NCBI GenBank assembly: GCA_949752745.1
Contig: OX457028.1
Coordinates: forward strand, 29,566,257 to 29,630,256
Length of the DNA stretch: 64,000 bases
Source of the DNA: Protula sp. h YS-2021
Taxonomy: Eukaryota; Annelida; Polychaeta; Sabellida; Serpulidae
Reading direction: 5' to 3'
The notes beneath the pieces were generated by a model. The model was not told the DNA's origin. It searched no databases and saw nothing but the letters and a program-made list of their open reading frames with translations. Position 1 is the first letter of the stretch; each line of letters starts with the position of its first letter. The translations under genes were made by a program, and so were the position numbers. Below are positions 13,170 through 24,969 of this stretch, one piece after another.

Positions 13170-16100
13170 GCTAGTAGAAAAACGCAGTGTGAGGAGCCAA
13201 ACGTGGTGCGAGTAGCCGGATGTCGGGAGGGTAGCCAGACGCGGTTTGAGTAGTCATACGTGATGTGAGTAGCCAGGTGTCGGGAGGGTAGCAGACGCGG
13301 TGAAAGTATTCAAACGCATTGTGAGTAGCCAGACGTGGTGCCAGTAGCCGGATGTCGTGAGGGTAGCCAGACGTGGTGCGGGTAGCCAAATGTCTGGAGG
13401 GTAGATATACGTGTTGCAAGTAGCCAAACGCATTGTGAGTAGCCAGACGTGGTGCGAGTAGCCAAAAGTCGTGCAAGTAGAAGGATGTCGGGAGGGTTGC
13501 CAGACTTGGTGCAAGTAGCCAAACGTAGTGTGAGTAGCCAGACGTGGTGCCAGTAGCCCGATGTCGTGAGGGTAGCCAGACGTGGTGCGGGTAGCCAAAT
13601 GTCTGGAGGGTAGATATACGTGTTGCAAGTAGCCAAACGCATTGTGAGTAGCCAGACGTGGTGCGAGTAGCCAAAAGTCGTGCAAGTAGAAGGATGTCGG
13701 GAGGGTTGCCAGACTTGGTGCAAGTAGCCAAACGTAGTGTGAGTAGCCAGACGTGGTGCGATTAGCCAAAAGTGTTGAGAATAGCCAGACGTGGTGTGAG
13801 TAGCCAAAAGTGCAAGTAGAAGGATGTCGAGAGGGTAGCCAGACGTGTGGGAGTAGCCGGATAACTGGGAGAGTAACCAAAAGTAGGGAGAAGCCAGGCG
13901 CGTTGCGAGTAGCCGGATGTCGGGAGGGTAGAAAGACGTGGTACAAGTAGACAAACGCAGTTTGAGCAGCCAGACGTGGTGCGAGTAGCCGAATGTCGGG
14001 AGGTTAACCAGACGTGGTAGAGTAGACAAAAGTGAATGGAGTAGCCAGACGTGGTGCGAGTGGTCGGATGTCTAGAGGGTAGCCAGACGTGGTGAGAGTA
14101 GCCAAACGTGGTGCGAGTAGCCGGTTGTCGTGATGGTAGCCAGACGTGGTGCAAGTAATCAAACGCAGTGTGAGTAGCCAGATGTTGTGCGAGTAGCCGC
14201 ACGTCGGGAGGGTAGCCAGACGTGGTGAGAGTAGCCAAACGTGGTGCGAGTAGCCGGTTGTCGTCATAGGAGCCAGACGTGGTGCAAGTAGCCACACGCA
14301 GTGTGATATGGCCAGACGTTGTGCGAGTAGCCGCATGTCGGGAGGGGTAGCCAGACGTGGTGCCAGTAGCCGGATGTCGGGAAGGTAGCCAAACGTGGTG
14401 TGAGTAGCCAGATGTCGGGAGGGTAGCAAACGCGTTGAAAGTAGCCAAACGCATTGTGAGTAGCCAGACGTGGTGCCAGTAGCCGGATGTCGGGAGGGCA
14501 GAAAGACGTAATGCATGTAGCCAAACGCAGTGTGAGTAGCCAGAGTTGGTGCTAGTTACCGAATGTCGGGAGGTTAACCAGGCGTGGTGAGAGTGGCCAA
14601 AATTGGACAGTAGCCAAACGTGGTGCGAGTGGTCGCATGTCGGGAGGGTAGCCAGGCATGGTGCGAGTAGCCACATGTCGGGAGGGTAGCCAGGCATGGT
14701 GCGAGTAGCCACATGTCGGGAGGGTAGCCAGACGTGGTGCTAGTAGAAAAACGCAGTGTGAGGAGCCAAACGTGGTGCGAGTAGCCGGATGTCGGGAGGG
14801 TAGCCAGACGCGGTTTGAGTAGTCATACGTGATGTGAGTAGCCAGGTGTCGGGAGGGTAGCAGACGCGGTGAAAGTATTCAAACGCATTGTGAGTAGCCA
14901 GACGTGGTGCCAGTAGAAGGATGTCGTGAGGGTAGCCAGACGTGGTGCGGGTAGCCAAATGTCTGGAGGGTAGATATACGTGTTGCAAGTAGCCAAACGC
15001 ATTGTGAGTAGCCAGACGTGGTGCGAGTAGCCAAAAGTCGTGCAAGTAGAAGGATGTCGGGAGGGTTGCCAGACTTGGTGCAAGTAGCCAAACGTAGTGT
15101 GAGTAGCCAGACGTGGTGCGATTAGCCAAAAGTGTTGAGAATAGCCAGACGTGGTGTGAGTAGCCAAAAGTGCAAGTAGAAGGATGTCGAGAGGGTAGCC
15201 AGACGTGTGGGAGTAGCCGGATAACTGGGAGAGTAACCAAAAGTAGGGAGAAGCCAGGCGCGTTGCGAGTAGCCGGATGTCGGGAGGGTAGAAAGACGTG
15301 GTACAAGTAGACAAACGCAGTTTGAGCAGCCAGACGTGGTGCGAGTAGCCGAATGTCGGGAGGTTAACCAGACGTGGTAGAGTAGACAAAAGTGAATGGA
15401 GTAGCCAGACGTGGTGCGAGTGGTCGGATGTCTAGAGGGTAGCCAGACGTGGTGAGAGTAGCCAAACGTGGTGCGAGTAGCCGGTTGTCGTGATGGTAGC
15501 CAGACGTGGTGCAAGTAATCAAACGCAGTGTGAGTAGCCAGATGTTGTGCGAGTAGCCGCACGTCGGGAGGGTAGCCAGACGTGGTGAGAGTAGCCAAAC
15601 GTGGTGCGAGTAGCCGGTTGTCGTCATAGGAGCCAGACGTGGTGCAAGTAGCCACACGCAGTGTGATATGGCCAGACGTTGTGCGAGTAGCCGCATGTCG
15701 GGAGGGGTAGCCAGACGTGGTGCCAGTAGCCGGATGTCGGGAAGGTAGCCAAACGTGGTGTGAGTAGCCAGATGTCGGGAGGGTAGCAAACGCGTTGAAA
15801 GTAGCCAAACGCATTGTGAGTAGCCAGACGTGGTGCCAGTAGCCGGATGTCGGGAGGGCAGAAAGACGTAATGCATGTAGCCAAACGCAGTGTGAGTAGC
15901 CAGAGTTGGTGCTAGTTACCGAATGTCGGGAGGTTAACCAGGCGTGGTGAGAGTGGCCAAAATTGGACAGTAGCCAAACGTGGTGCGAGTGGTCGCATGT
16001 CGGGAGGGTAGCCAGGCATGGTGCGAGTAGCCACATGTCGGGAGGGTAGCCAGGCATGGTGCGAGTAGCCACATGTCGGGAGGGTAGCCAGACGTGGTGC

Positions 16101-17458
16101 TAGTAGAAAAACGCAGTGTGAGGAGCCAAACGTGGTGCGAGTAGCCGGATGTCGGGAGGGTAGCCAGACGCGGTTTGAGTAGTCATACGTGATGTGAGTA
16201 GCCAGGTGTCGGGAGGGTAGCAGACGCGGTGAAAGTATTCAAACGCATTGTGAGTAGCCAGACGTGGTGCCAGTAGAAGGATGTCGTGAGGGTAGCCAGA
16301 CGTGGTGCGGGTAGCCAAATGTCTGGAGGGTAGATATACGTGTTGCAAGTAGCCAAACGCATTGTGAGTAGCCAGACGTGGTGCGAGTAGCCAAAAGTCG
16401 TGCAAGTAGAAGGATGTCGGGAGGGTTGCCAGACTTGGTGCAAGTAGCCAAACGTAGTGTGAGTAGCCAGACGTGGTGCGATTAGCCAAAAGTGTTGAGA
16501 ATAGCCAGACGTGGTGTGAGTAGCCAAAAGTGCAAGTAGAAGGATGTCGAGAGGGTAGCCAGACGTGTGGGAGTAGCCGGATAACTGGGAGAGTAACCAA
16601 AAGTAGGGAGAAGCCAGGCGCGTTGCGAGTAGCCGGATGTCGGGAGGGTAGAAAGACGTGGTACAAGTAGACAAACGCAGTTTGAGCAGCCAGACGTGGT
16701 GCGAGTAGCCGAATGTCGGGAGGTTAACCAGACGTGGTAGAGTAGACAAAAGTGAATGGAGTAGCCAGACGTGGTGCGAGTGGTCGGATGTCTAGAGGGT
16801 AGCCAGACGTGGTGAGAGTAGCCAAACGTGGTGCGAGTAGCCGGTTGTCGTGATGGTAGCCAGACGTGGTGCAAGTAATCAAACGCAGTGTGAGTAGCCA
16901 GATGTTGTGCGAGTAGCCGCACGTCGGGAGGGTAGCCAGACGTGGTGAGAGTAGCCAAACGTGGTGCGAGTAGCCGGTTGTCGTCATAGGAGCCAGACGT
17001 GGTGCAAGTAGCCACACGCAGTGTGATAAGGCCAGACGTTGTGCGAGTAGCCGCATGTCGGGAGGGGTAGCCAGACGTGGTGCCAGTAGCCGGATGTCGG
17101 GAAGGTAGCCAAACGTGGTGTGAGTAGCCAGATGTCGGGAGGGTAGCAAACGCGTTGAAAGTAGCCAAACGCATTGTGAGTAGCCAGACGTGGTGCCAGT
17201 AGCCGGATGTCGGGAGGGCAGAAAGACGTAATGCATGTAGCCAAACGCAGTGTGAGTAGCCAGAGTTGGTGCTAGTTACCGAATGTCGGGAGGTTAACCA
17301 GGCGTGGTGAGAGTGGCCAAAATTGGACAGTAGCCAAACGTGGTGCGAGTGGTCGCATGTCGGGAGGGTAGCCAGGCATGGTGCGAGTAGCCACATGTCG
17401 GGAGGGTAGCCAGGCATGGTGCGAGTAGCCACATGTCGGGAGGGTAGCCAGACGTGGT
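13170..17458. repeat. Higher-order repeat: 1360-bp units
   Basis: Phase markers at 13170, 14739, 16099 and 17459 give spacings of 1569, 1360 and 1360 bp. The 1569-bp unit equals 1360 plus a 209-bp internal direct duplication: the segment starting at 13341 recurs from 13550. 209 is exactly 11 monomers. The two 1360-bp units are nearly identical. The alternating-dimer regime to the left has ended here. Confidence 0.92.
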
Positions 17459-18724
17459 GCTAGTAGAAAAACGCAGTGTGAGGAGCCAAACGTGGTGCGA
17501 GTAGCCGGATGTCGGGAGGGTAGCCAGACGCGGTTTGAGTAGTCATACGTGATGTGAGTAGCCAGGTGTCGGGAGGGTAGCAGACGCGGTGAAAGTATTC
17601 AAACGCATTGTGAGTAGCCAGACGTGGTGCCAGTAGCCAAATGTCTGGAGGGTAGATATACGTGTTGCAAGTAGCCAAACGCATTGTGAGTAGCCAGACG
17701 TGGTGCGAGTAGCCAAAAGTCGTGCAAGTAGAAGGATGTCGGGAGGGTTGCCAGACTTGGTGCAAGTAGCCAAACGTAGTGTGAGTAGCCAGACGTGGTG
17801 CGATTAGCCAAAAGTGTTAAGAATAGCCAGACGGTGTGTGAGTAGCCAAAAGTGCAAGTAGAAGGATGTCGAGAGGGTAGCCAGACGTGTGGGAGTAGCC
17901 GGATAACTGGGAGAGTAACCAAAAGTAGGGAGAAGCCAGGCGCGTTGCGAGTAGCCGGATGTCGGGAGGGTAGAAAGACGTGGTACAAGTAGACAAACGC
18001 AGTTTGAGCAGCCAGACGTGGTGCGAGTAGCCGAATGTCGGGAGGTTAACCAGACGTGGTAGAGTAGACAAAAGTGAATGGAGTAGCCAGACGTGGTGCG
18101 AGTGGTCGGATGTCTAGAGGGTAGCCAGACGTGGTGAGAGTAGCCAAACGTGGTGCGAGTAGCATGTTGTCGTGATGGTAGCCAGACGTGGTGCAAGTAA
18201 CCAAACGCAGTGTGAGTAGCCAGATGTTGTGCGAGTAGCCGCACGTCGGGAGGGTAGCCAGACGTGGTGAGAGTAGCCAAACGTGGTGCGAGTAGCCGGT
18301 TGTCGACATAGGAGCCAGACGTGGTGCAAGTAGCCACACGCAGTGTGATAAGGCCAGACGTTGTGCGAGTAGCCGCATGTCGGGAGGGGTAGCCAGACGT
18401 GGTGCCAGTAGCCGGATGTCGGGAAGGAAGCCAAACGTGGTGTGAGTAGCCAGATGTCGGGAGGGTAGCAAACGCGGTGAAAGTAGCCAAACGCATTGTG
18501 AGTAGCCAGACGTGGTGCCAGTAGCCGGATGTCGGGAGGGTAGAAAGACGTAATGCATGTAGCCAAACGCAGTGTGAGTAGCCAGAGTTGGTGCTAGCTA
18601 GCGAATGTCGGGAGGTTAAACAGGCGTGGTGAGAGTAGCCAAACGTGGTGCGAGTGGTCGCATGTCGGGAGGGTAGCCAGGCATGGTGCGAGTAGCCACA
18701 TGTCGGGAAGATAGCCAGACGTGG
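17459..18724. repeat. Higher-order unit with a two-monomer deletion
   Basis: This 1266-bp unit follows the same order of variants as its neighbours. It lacks 38 bp (two monomers) near 17636 relative to the 1360-bp units, and its right part resembles the 5102-6444 type. It is the last unit in phase before the degenerate right edge. Confidence 0.85.
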
Positions 18725-20240
18725 TGCTAGTAGAAAAACGCATTGTGAGTAGCCAGACGTGGTGCCAGTAGCCGGATGTCGTGAGGGTAGCCAGACGTGG
18801 TGCGGGTAGCCAAATGTCTGGAGGGTAGATATACGTGTTGCAAGTAGCCAAACGCATTGTGAGTAGCCAGACGTGGGGCCAGTAGCCGGATGTCGGGAGG
18901 GTAGAAAGACGTAATGCATGTAGCCAAACGCAGTGTGAGTAGCCAGAGTTGGTGCTAGTTACCGAATGTCGGGAGGTTAACCAGGCGTGGTGAGAGTAGC
19001 CAAACGTGGTGCGAGTGGTCGCATGTAGAGAGGGTAGCCAGACGTGGTGAGAGTAGTCAAAAGTTGTGCGAGGAGCCGCATGTCGGGAGGGTAGCCAGAC
19101 GTGGAGTGAGTAGCCACATGTGGGGAGGGTAGCCAGACTGGTGCAAGTAGACAAAGTTGGTGCGAGTAGCCGGATGTCGGGAGGATAGGCAGACGCGTGC
19201 GAGTAGCCATATATCGGGAGGGTAGCCATATATCGGGAGGGTAGCCAGACGTGTTGCAAGTAACCAGACGTGGTGCAAGTAGCCGGAGGTCGGGAGGGAA
19301 GCGCGACGTGGTGCAAGTAGCCAAACGCAGTTTGAGTAGCCAGACGTGGTGTGAGTAGCCAAAAGTCGTGCGAGTAGCCAGACGTGGGGCGAGTAGACGG
19401 ATAACTGGGAAAGTAGCCAAACGTAGGGAGCAGCCAGGCGTGTTTCGAGTAGCAGGATGTCCGGAGGGTAGCCAGACGTGGTGTGAGTAGCCAAGCATGG
19501 TGCGAGTAGCCGGATGTCGGGAGGGTAGACAGACGTGTTGCAAGTAGCCAAACGGAATGTGAGGAGCCAGACGTGGTGCGAGTAGCCGGATGTCGGGAGG
19601 GTAGCCAGACGTTGTTTGAGTAGCCATACGTGGAGTAGCCGAAGTCGAGAGAGGGTTGCCAGACGTGGTGAGAGTAGACGGATAACGGGGAAAAGTAGCC
19701 AAACGCAGTGTGAGTAGCTAGACGTAGTGAGAGTAGCCGGATGTCGGTAAAATAGACAGACGTGCTGCAAGTAGCCAAACGCGGTGCGAGTAGCCGGATG
19801 TCGGGGGGGGGGGGGGGTCTCCAGACGTGGTTTGAGTAGAAATACGTGATGTGAATAGCCAGATGTCGGGAGAGTAGCAGATGCGGTGAAAGTAGCCAAA
19901 CGCATTGCGAGTAGCCAGACGTGGTGACAGTAGACAAACGTGGTGCATCTAGCCAAACCTAGTGTGAGCAGCCGGATGTCGGGAGGTTAACTCGACATGG
20001 TGTCAGTAGCCAAAAGTGGTGAGAGGAGCCAAACGTGATGCAAGTAGCCAAACTTAGTGCCAGTAGCCAGACGTGGTGCATGTAGCCAAACGCAGTGTGA
20101 GCACCCAGACGTAGTGCGAGTAGCCGGATGTCGGGAGGTTAATCCGACGTGGTGTTAGTAGCTTAAAGTGGTGAGAGAGTAGCCAAACGTGGTGCGAGTA
20201 GCCGCATGTCGGGAGGGTAGCCAGACGTGCTGCGAGTAGC
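18725..20240. repeat. Right edge of 19-bp satellite, degenerate
   Basis: Monomers continue but the higher-order phase is lost and divergence rises. A run of about 15 G lies at 19804-19818. The largest minus-strand frame of the array (about 447 codons) falls here and is again a monomer effect. Confidence 0.85.
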
Positions 20241-20817
20241 CACCACGTCTGGATAATCTCCCGACATCAGGCTACTCGCACCACGTCTGCCTGCTCATGC
20301 TGCGTTTGGCTACTGGCGCTAAGTGGCTGCTCACAATGGGTTTGGCTTTCACCGCGTGTGCTACCCTCTCATCTGCCTACTCGCACCACGTCTGGCTACC
20401 CTCCCGACATCTGACCATTCGCACCACGTTTAGCTACTCGCACGTCTGGCTACCCTCTCGACATCTGGTTACTGGCACTGCGTTTGGCTACTTGCACCAC
20501 GTCTGTCTACCCTCCACACATCCGGCTACGGGCACCACGCCTGACTACTCCCAATGCGGTTGGCTACTTTAACCGCCTCTGCTACCCTCCCGACATCTGG
20601 CTACTCACACCACATATGGCGACGCTCCCTAAATCCGACCACTCGCAGCACGTCTGTCTACTCACTGCGTTTGGCTACTTTTCCCCGTTATCCGGCAGCT
20701 CCCACCATCGTCTGGCTACCCTCTCGACATCCGGTTACTCGCACTGCGTTTGGCTACTTTCACCACGTCCCGCTGCTCACACTGCGTTTGGCTACTTGCA
20801 CCACGTCTATCCTCCCG
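20241..20817. repeat. Inverted block within the 19-bp satellite
   Basis: At about 20241 the array switches from GTAGCCAGACGTGG-type to the complementary GCACCACGTCTGGCTAC-type strand. It switches back at about 20817 (CTCCCGAGTAGCC). The open frames move to the plus strand exactly in this block. Breakpoints are good to a few bases. Confidence 0.95.
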
Positions 20818-21000
20818 AGTAGCCAAAAGTGGTGACCAAAAGTGGTGAGAGTAGCCAGATGTTTTGCGAGTAGTCGGATGTGGGGGAAAGTAGCCAAACG
20901 CAGGCAATAGCCAGTAGTGGTTCGACTAGCCAAACGTGGTGCGAGTAGTCGCGTGTGGTGATAGTTACTCTAACCAGACGTGAGTAGCCAGACCTCGTGA
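20818..21000. repeat. Terminal direct-orientation tail of the 19-bp satellite
   Basis: About nine diverged monomers in the original orientation close the array. Non-repetitive sequence begins near 21000. Confidence 0.8.
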
Positions 21001-21329
21001 AGCAAATCAGGCGTTTCACTTTACACATGCGCTCGTTCACTTTTACCATAAGCCCTGTCATTCTGGCTACATCGCAAATGCTTTAAAAAGCCCCCTTTTT
21101 ACACGCAGGCACACATAATCTTTAGTTTTCACACAAACACACTCACACACTTCCTAGCGTTTCCTGGGAAATAAATCTTTGAGACACCTTCGAAGAACGT
21201 ATCGAAATTGTATCCACACACGTGTACTGTTGGTCGGACATACACAATTATTGCGCGGTTTGCATTTTAGACCAGTGCGCATGTTTGTTTAACTTGCGTC
21301 GATGCGTGGCTGTTATTTTGGAAGAGTGC
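21001..21329. other. Spacer after the satellite
   Basis: No gene is visible. A short CACACA-rich patch lies near 21110-21150. Confidence 0.5.
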
Positions 21330-21700
21330 GCAAGTTCATTTAACTTTAAATTCCAAAAACTCTTCAAAAATTTTCCAATTCACTCAAAATGCACAAGCCG
21401 TTTGCATGACACCCTAGAGACGGCTCATACCAAAAATAAATGACATCTGATAAAAACTGTAGGAGGAAATGCATTTTGAAGTTTTTTCTTCGAAAATTAC
21501 CCACAAAATTAAAAAATCACCCGATCGACTAAAAGAAGCACAAGCCGTATGCACGACCCCCAGGGATGCCTCATACAAAAAATAAACGATATCGAATCAA
21601 ACTTGTTGGAGCAGATGCACTTTGAAACAAAAGTTAACTAACTAACTAACGGACGCCCTCTGCAGACCGATAGGCATACCCCAGCTTAAGTGTAACGTAA
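21330..21700. mobile_element. Candidate pearl/HINE-like repeat with two core copies
   Basis: Two diverged direct copies of about 145 bp share GCACAAGCCGT, a CCTCATAC / GCTCATACC word, AAAAATAAA and a GGAGNANATGCA word. They are followed by an ACTAACTAACTAACGGACG tetranucleotide tract. Bivalve 'pearl' elements, which belong to the Helentron-associated class, typically have 150-160-bp core repeats followed by an ACKG-type microsatellite. The match here is by architecture only and the ends are not defined. Confidence 0.4.
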
Positions 21701-21808
21701 GCTAAGCCTATAAAGAGGCATAAAAGGCTGTCTTGGTCCGCCGAATCACAATTAAGTAGTACGTGCTCTTTGTATTACACCTTATTTATGGGGCAAAATA
21801 GGGAGGGG

Positions 21809-21995
21809 GTGTAAAGAAAAACAGTGGGGGGGGGGGGCAGTGTTTCCATTCTGTTCTCCAAGTTTGTTTTGCAGAATTGTATTTATGTTCTATGAGTAAA
21901 GAAAACAGTGGGGAGGGGGGGGGGGCGTGGGGCAGTATTTCCACTCTGTTCTCCAAGTTAGTTTTACACAACTGTATTTATGTTCTATAAAAAGG
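21809..21995. repeat. 91-bp direct duplication with G tracts
   Basis: Two copies (about 21815-21898 and 21899-21993) share AAACAGTGGGG, a long G run, a TTCTGTTCTCCAAGTT word and TGTATTTATGTTCTAT. It is non-coding. Confidence 0.85.
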
Positions 21996-22200
21996 ATGAT
22001 TGATACCATCTTTGACTGGCGTTTCCAGAACGAGACATTTGATTTATCACACAATAATAAGATAAACGGACGCGGCAAATACTATAATAACCCACTTTAC
22101 CCCTACCCCCACCTTCCTTTTATGGACGTCTCAGAATTATACAACCCGTTAAGCGTGAAATGAAAGTCATTATATGAAAGTCATTGTATAAATGTCATTA

Positions 22201-22344
22201 TAAAGACGCAATCCATCCACAGTGCTTGGAGCGCTTGCTTTCTGCAGGATGAGTTTCAAAGACATTGGACCGGAAGTGTGGCAGCTGATTGCCCTTGTGG
22301 AGCCCCCAGCAGCATTTCTTCTGGTCGCGTAGCCGGGTAACTAC
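22201..22344 (-). other. Possible terminal exon (weak)
   Basis: On the minus strand a pyrimidine-rich stretch ending TTTTACAG (22345-22352) precedes a GC-richer island that reads about 45 codons to a TAA near 22201. It includes a CCWG motif and many K, R and H residues. The composition differs from the AT-rich surroundings. I do not recognise the peptide, and no second exon could be joined with confidence. It may simply be an old repeat. Confidence 0.15.
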
Positions 22345-22490
22345 CTGTAAAATGATCAGATATATATCTTAAAAACGATACATAAGGTTATCGTATTTCA
22401 TACCATTATCATATGGTTAATTATAGTGTCTTATAATCAGAACAGATAAACCACCAGATTTTTCGCGCGTACAAAATTAACCACAGTCCC

Positions 22491-22612
22491 TGATTGTTTT
22501 AGGACATCCATATTACACATTTGCTGATAAGTCATCAATGTTACACATTTGCCGATAAGTCCCTGATGTTTCAGGGACATCCATGTTACACATTTGCCGA
22601 TAAGTGATCCCC
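22491..22612. repeat. Short tandem repeat, about three copies
   Basis: TTACACATTTGCNGATAAGT recurs three times, with GGACATCCATRTTACAC and CCCTGAT words between. Confidence 0.75.
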
Positions 22613-22924
22613 TAATTCCCCTATATCTTGATTACGTGACTTGAAAGTAGCTGTTTATTTGGAAATCCACGAGAACTGGTTCCAACATTTGCTTTATGGT
22701 TCCCATAAAATACGCAATATCGATCGAAAACGTGCATATTATTATGTACTTCTAGATTGTCCATGGACAATGCCCAAGCTCACGAATACTGACGTTTTAT
22801 GTCACATAATTACAACGTTTAACTGAATTTCAAGAGGCTAAGGTATTTGACAATATTTCTGCTGACATTTGGAAATCTCCAACAACAAAAAAGCCATCGT
22901 CGAAGGCGCAGACCCCAACCGGAC

Positions 22925-23290
22925 ACAACAACTCGCCATTTTGGCAATTGTTGAGCAATTTGAAAAATAATACGACCTTGCACAACTTCAATATCTATTC
23001 ACTCTGCAAGGTAGCATATGCCTAGGATAAGTAGTTACGGAGAACTCGCGTGGAAAGCACCGAAGTCTTACATTGCAGTTACAAATTTTTGACAAGTCGC
23101 CATTTTGGCGATTTTTTACTGATTTCAAAAATAACGCGACGTTGCACACCTTCAATATATATATTCGCTGTGCAAGGTTGCATGGGCCTAGGATACGTAG
23201 TTTCGGAGAACTCGTGTGGAAAGCACCAAAGTCTTACAATATACAAATTTTTGACAAGTCGCCATTTTGGTAATTTTTTTACATATATCA
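22925..23290. repeat. ~161-bp tandem repeat, about 2.3 copies
   Basis: ACAAATTTTTGACAAGTCGC recurs 161-162 bp apart (23081 and 23242), with GCAAGGTNGCATNNGCCTAGGATA and GGAGAACTCGNGTGGAAAGC in each unit. The stretch CGACGTTGCACACCTTCAAT also occurs, slightly changed, in the 180-bp repeat at 32926-33420, so the two loci belong to one dispersed family. The period of about 160 bp fits a pearl-type core. Confidence 0.75.
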
Positions 23291-24254
23291 ATATAAATTT
23301 TATACTCGAAACGACACCTATGACTATACAATTTTTCCTTTCACTTTTATTGAGCCTTCACGTGGGGACTTAATACGCTAATTACCATTTTTGTAGTTGA
23401 AAAACATATTCGGTAATTGCTCTTCTTGGAATTCCTATCCCCCAAATTCCTATCTTCCAAACGACATGTGGCAGTTCGGTCAAGACATCTGTGTTCCAAC
23501 GGACAGAGTTCTAGATGTTTCGGGATTTAGCCGTTTCTGGCCAATATTTCGGTCAAATTGCTAAGTAAAATATGGGAGCAGAATCTCCCTGGAAATATCC
23601 CTATCCAAAAACCAAGTAATTAGACTGCATCTGGAAGAACAGTAGAGGGTTTACTTCACATTCTTTTTTAAACTTGAAAACCACTCGAAGACATTTGTAT
23701 GACGACTGTTCGTTTTCTGAAATTTGGCCAATATCTGAGCCAGTTGTAGAGATATCGCCAATAAAACCAGGAACATTGTGAAGAATCTAACCCGGGTATT
23801 TGTTCGAAGAGTAGTGTTTGTCTTTCTGAAATTTTTCCGGTTTTTTGTCCAATATTTTGGCCAATTTTAAGAACATCAGCAAACCAAATGTCATTCTGTC
23901 GAAGAGGTTTCTCAATTACATTTCCGTCAAGATTCAAATCGATTGTACCAGATTTGTAGGTGAAATAGCACTTTTTATTTACCAGGTTTGTAGCATTCTT
24001 TAATGTAGTCGATCTTTTTTTTCGAAATCGCCAAAATACAGAATCTGTTAATACCTGCTACGTTTGGGCCAGATCGGTGGCATTTTGAAAATTTTTTCAC
24101 ACACACATGACACGGTGGATAAAAACAACAAGCGATGGGAACAGCCAACCGATGAAAGAGCTTGACTAAAAACAACAGGAAAATGTCTACACACCCGTGG
24201 CCGGTATCTCCTGCCGGCAGCAACAGTGCCTGAAAACATTACAAAAAGGTACCT

Positions 24255-24445
24255 TTACAGTTAGCAGCATTTAGGTTATATCTTACTTAAAATATAAGCT
24301 GCAATGCATTAAGTTCAGGTTATATCTTAAAATACAATGTGCATTAAGTTTAGGCTATATCTTAAAATACAATGTGCATTGCATTAAGTTTAGATAATAT
24401 CTTCAAAAAACAATCTGCAATTTATTAAGTCTAAATAAAGTGTTA
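24255..24445. repeat. ~50-bp tandem repeat, four diverged copies
   Basis: The unit contains TTAAGTTNAGGTTATATCTT followed by AAAATACAATGTGCAT. Copies degrade towards 24440. Confidence 0.8.
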
Positions 24446-24475
24446 AATGTACATAAGGAACATTGCGGTTAGCGA

Positions 24476-24931
24476 TTAAAAACAATTCAACCAACGAACA
24501 ATATTAGACAAAAACAGTTCAAGAACGTCGGTTGTTTCAAGAAGCGCAGGCAAATTTGGTGACACTTTTAAGAACTGATCTATATTTCTCTTAGTATTCC
24601 AGAGTCTTGCATCGTTCAATCGCGTTGAAACACTCCCCCACGAGGTGATCCCTGCCTGTCCACCCCCAGGAAAATGTACGCGTTGAAGGTCAAGAATGAC
24701 ACCCACGCCAGCCATGAGCGGTGTGATCAATTCAGTAAAGTAAGGTCTCGTTGACAGGACGTGTCTGCCGAAACCAGCGCAATGCATGAAGAAGCACCAC
24801 GAGGGACTCGGCGACGAGAAATGGCCAGGAACCGCAAGTAACGCCGTGCTAAATGCCACCAGCCCGTATACGGGTGGTTTGTACACCACCCTATGATCGA
24901 AATAGTGCGGGTGTAAAACAGCGAAAACCAC
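24476..24931 (-). other. Unassigned 151-codon open frame
   Basis: This stop-bounded frame has no internal repeat and less biased composition than its surroundings, which is why it is listed. It begins next to the 16-bp array at 24970. The middle part is hydrophobic and the C-terminal part is Leu-rich. No family, motif or splice context was recognised. It could be a fragment of a mobile-element protein, an exon, or chance. Confidence 0.2.
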
Positions 24932-24969
24932 CTCAGAATGTCAGTCCTCATCCGACAACATGAACCAGC

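Larger units (their letters stand above)
1905..21000. repeat. 19-bp satellite array (whole array)
   Basis: About 19 kb is built from variants of a 19-bp monomer such as GTAGCCAGACGTGGTGCGA, GTAGCCGGATGTCGGGAGG and GTAGCCAAACGCAGTGTGA, roughly a thousand copies. The plus strand meets TAG in every monomer (GTAGCC). The minus strand has no stop in any frame, and since 19 leaves remainder 1 on division by 3, each minus frame cycles through the same 19-residue peptide period (pieces such as SHHVWL, RTTSGY, APRLAT). The many minus-strand open frames of 60-450 codons are therefore a by-product of the monomer and not genes. Substructure is given in separate entries. Confidence 0.97.

Noticed and set aside
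1840..19956. Dozens of minus-strand open frames of 60-447 codons
   Set aside because: They follow from a stop-free 19-bp monomer, occur in all three frames at once, and flip strand with the inverted block.
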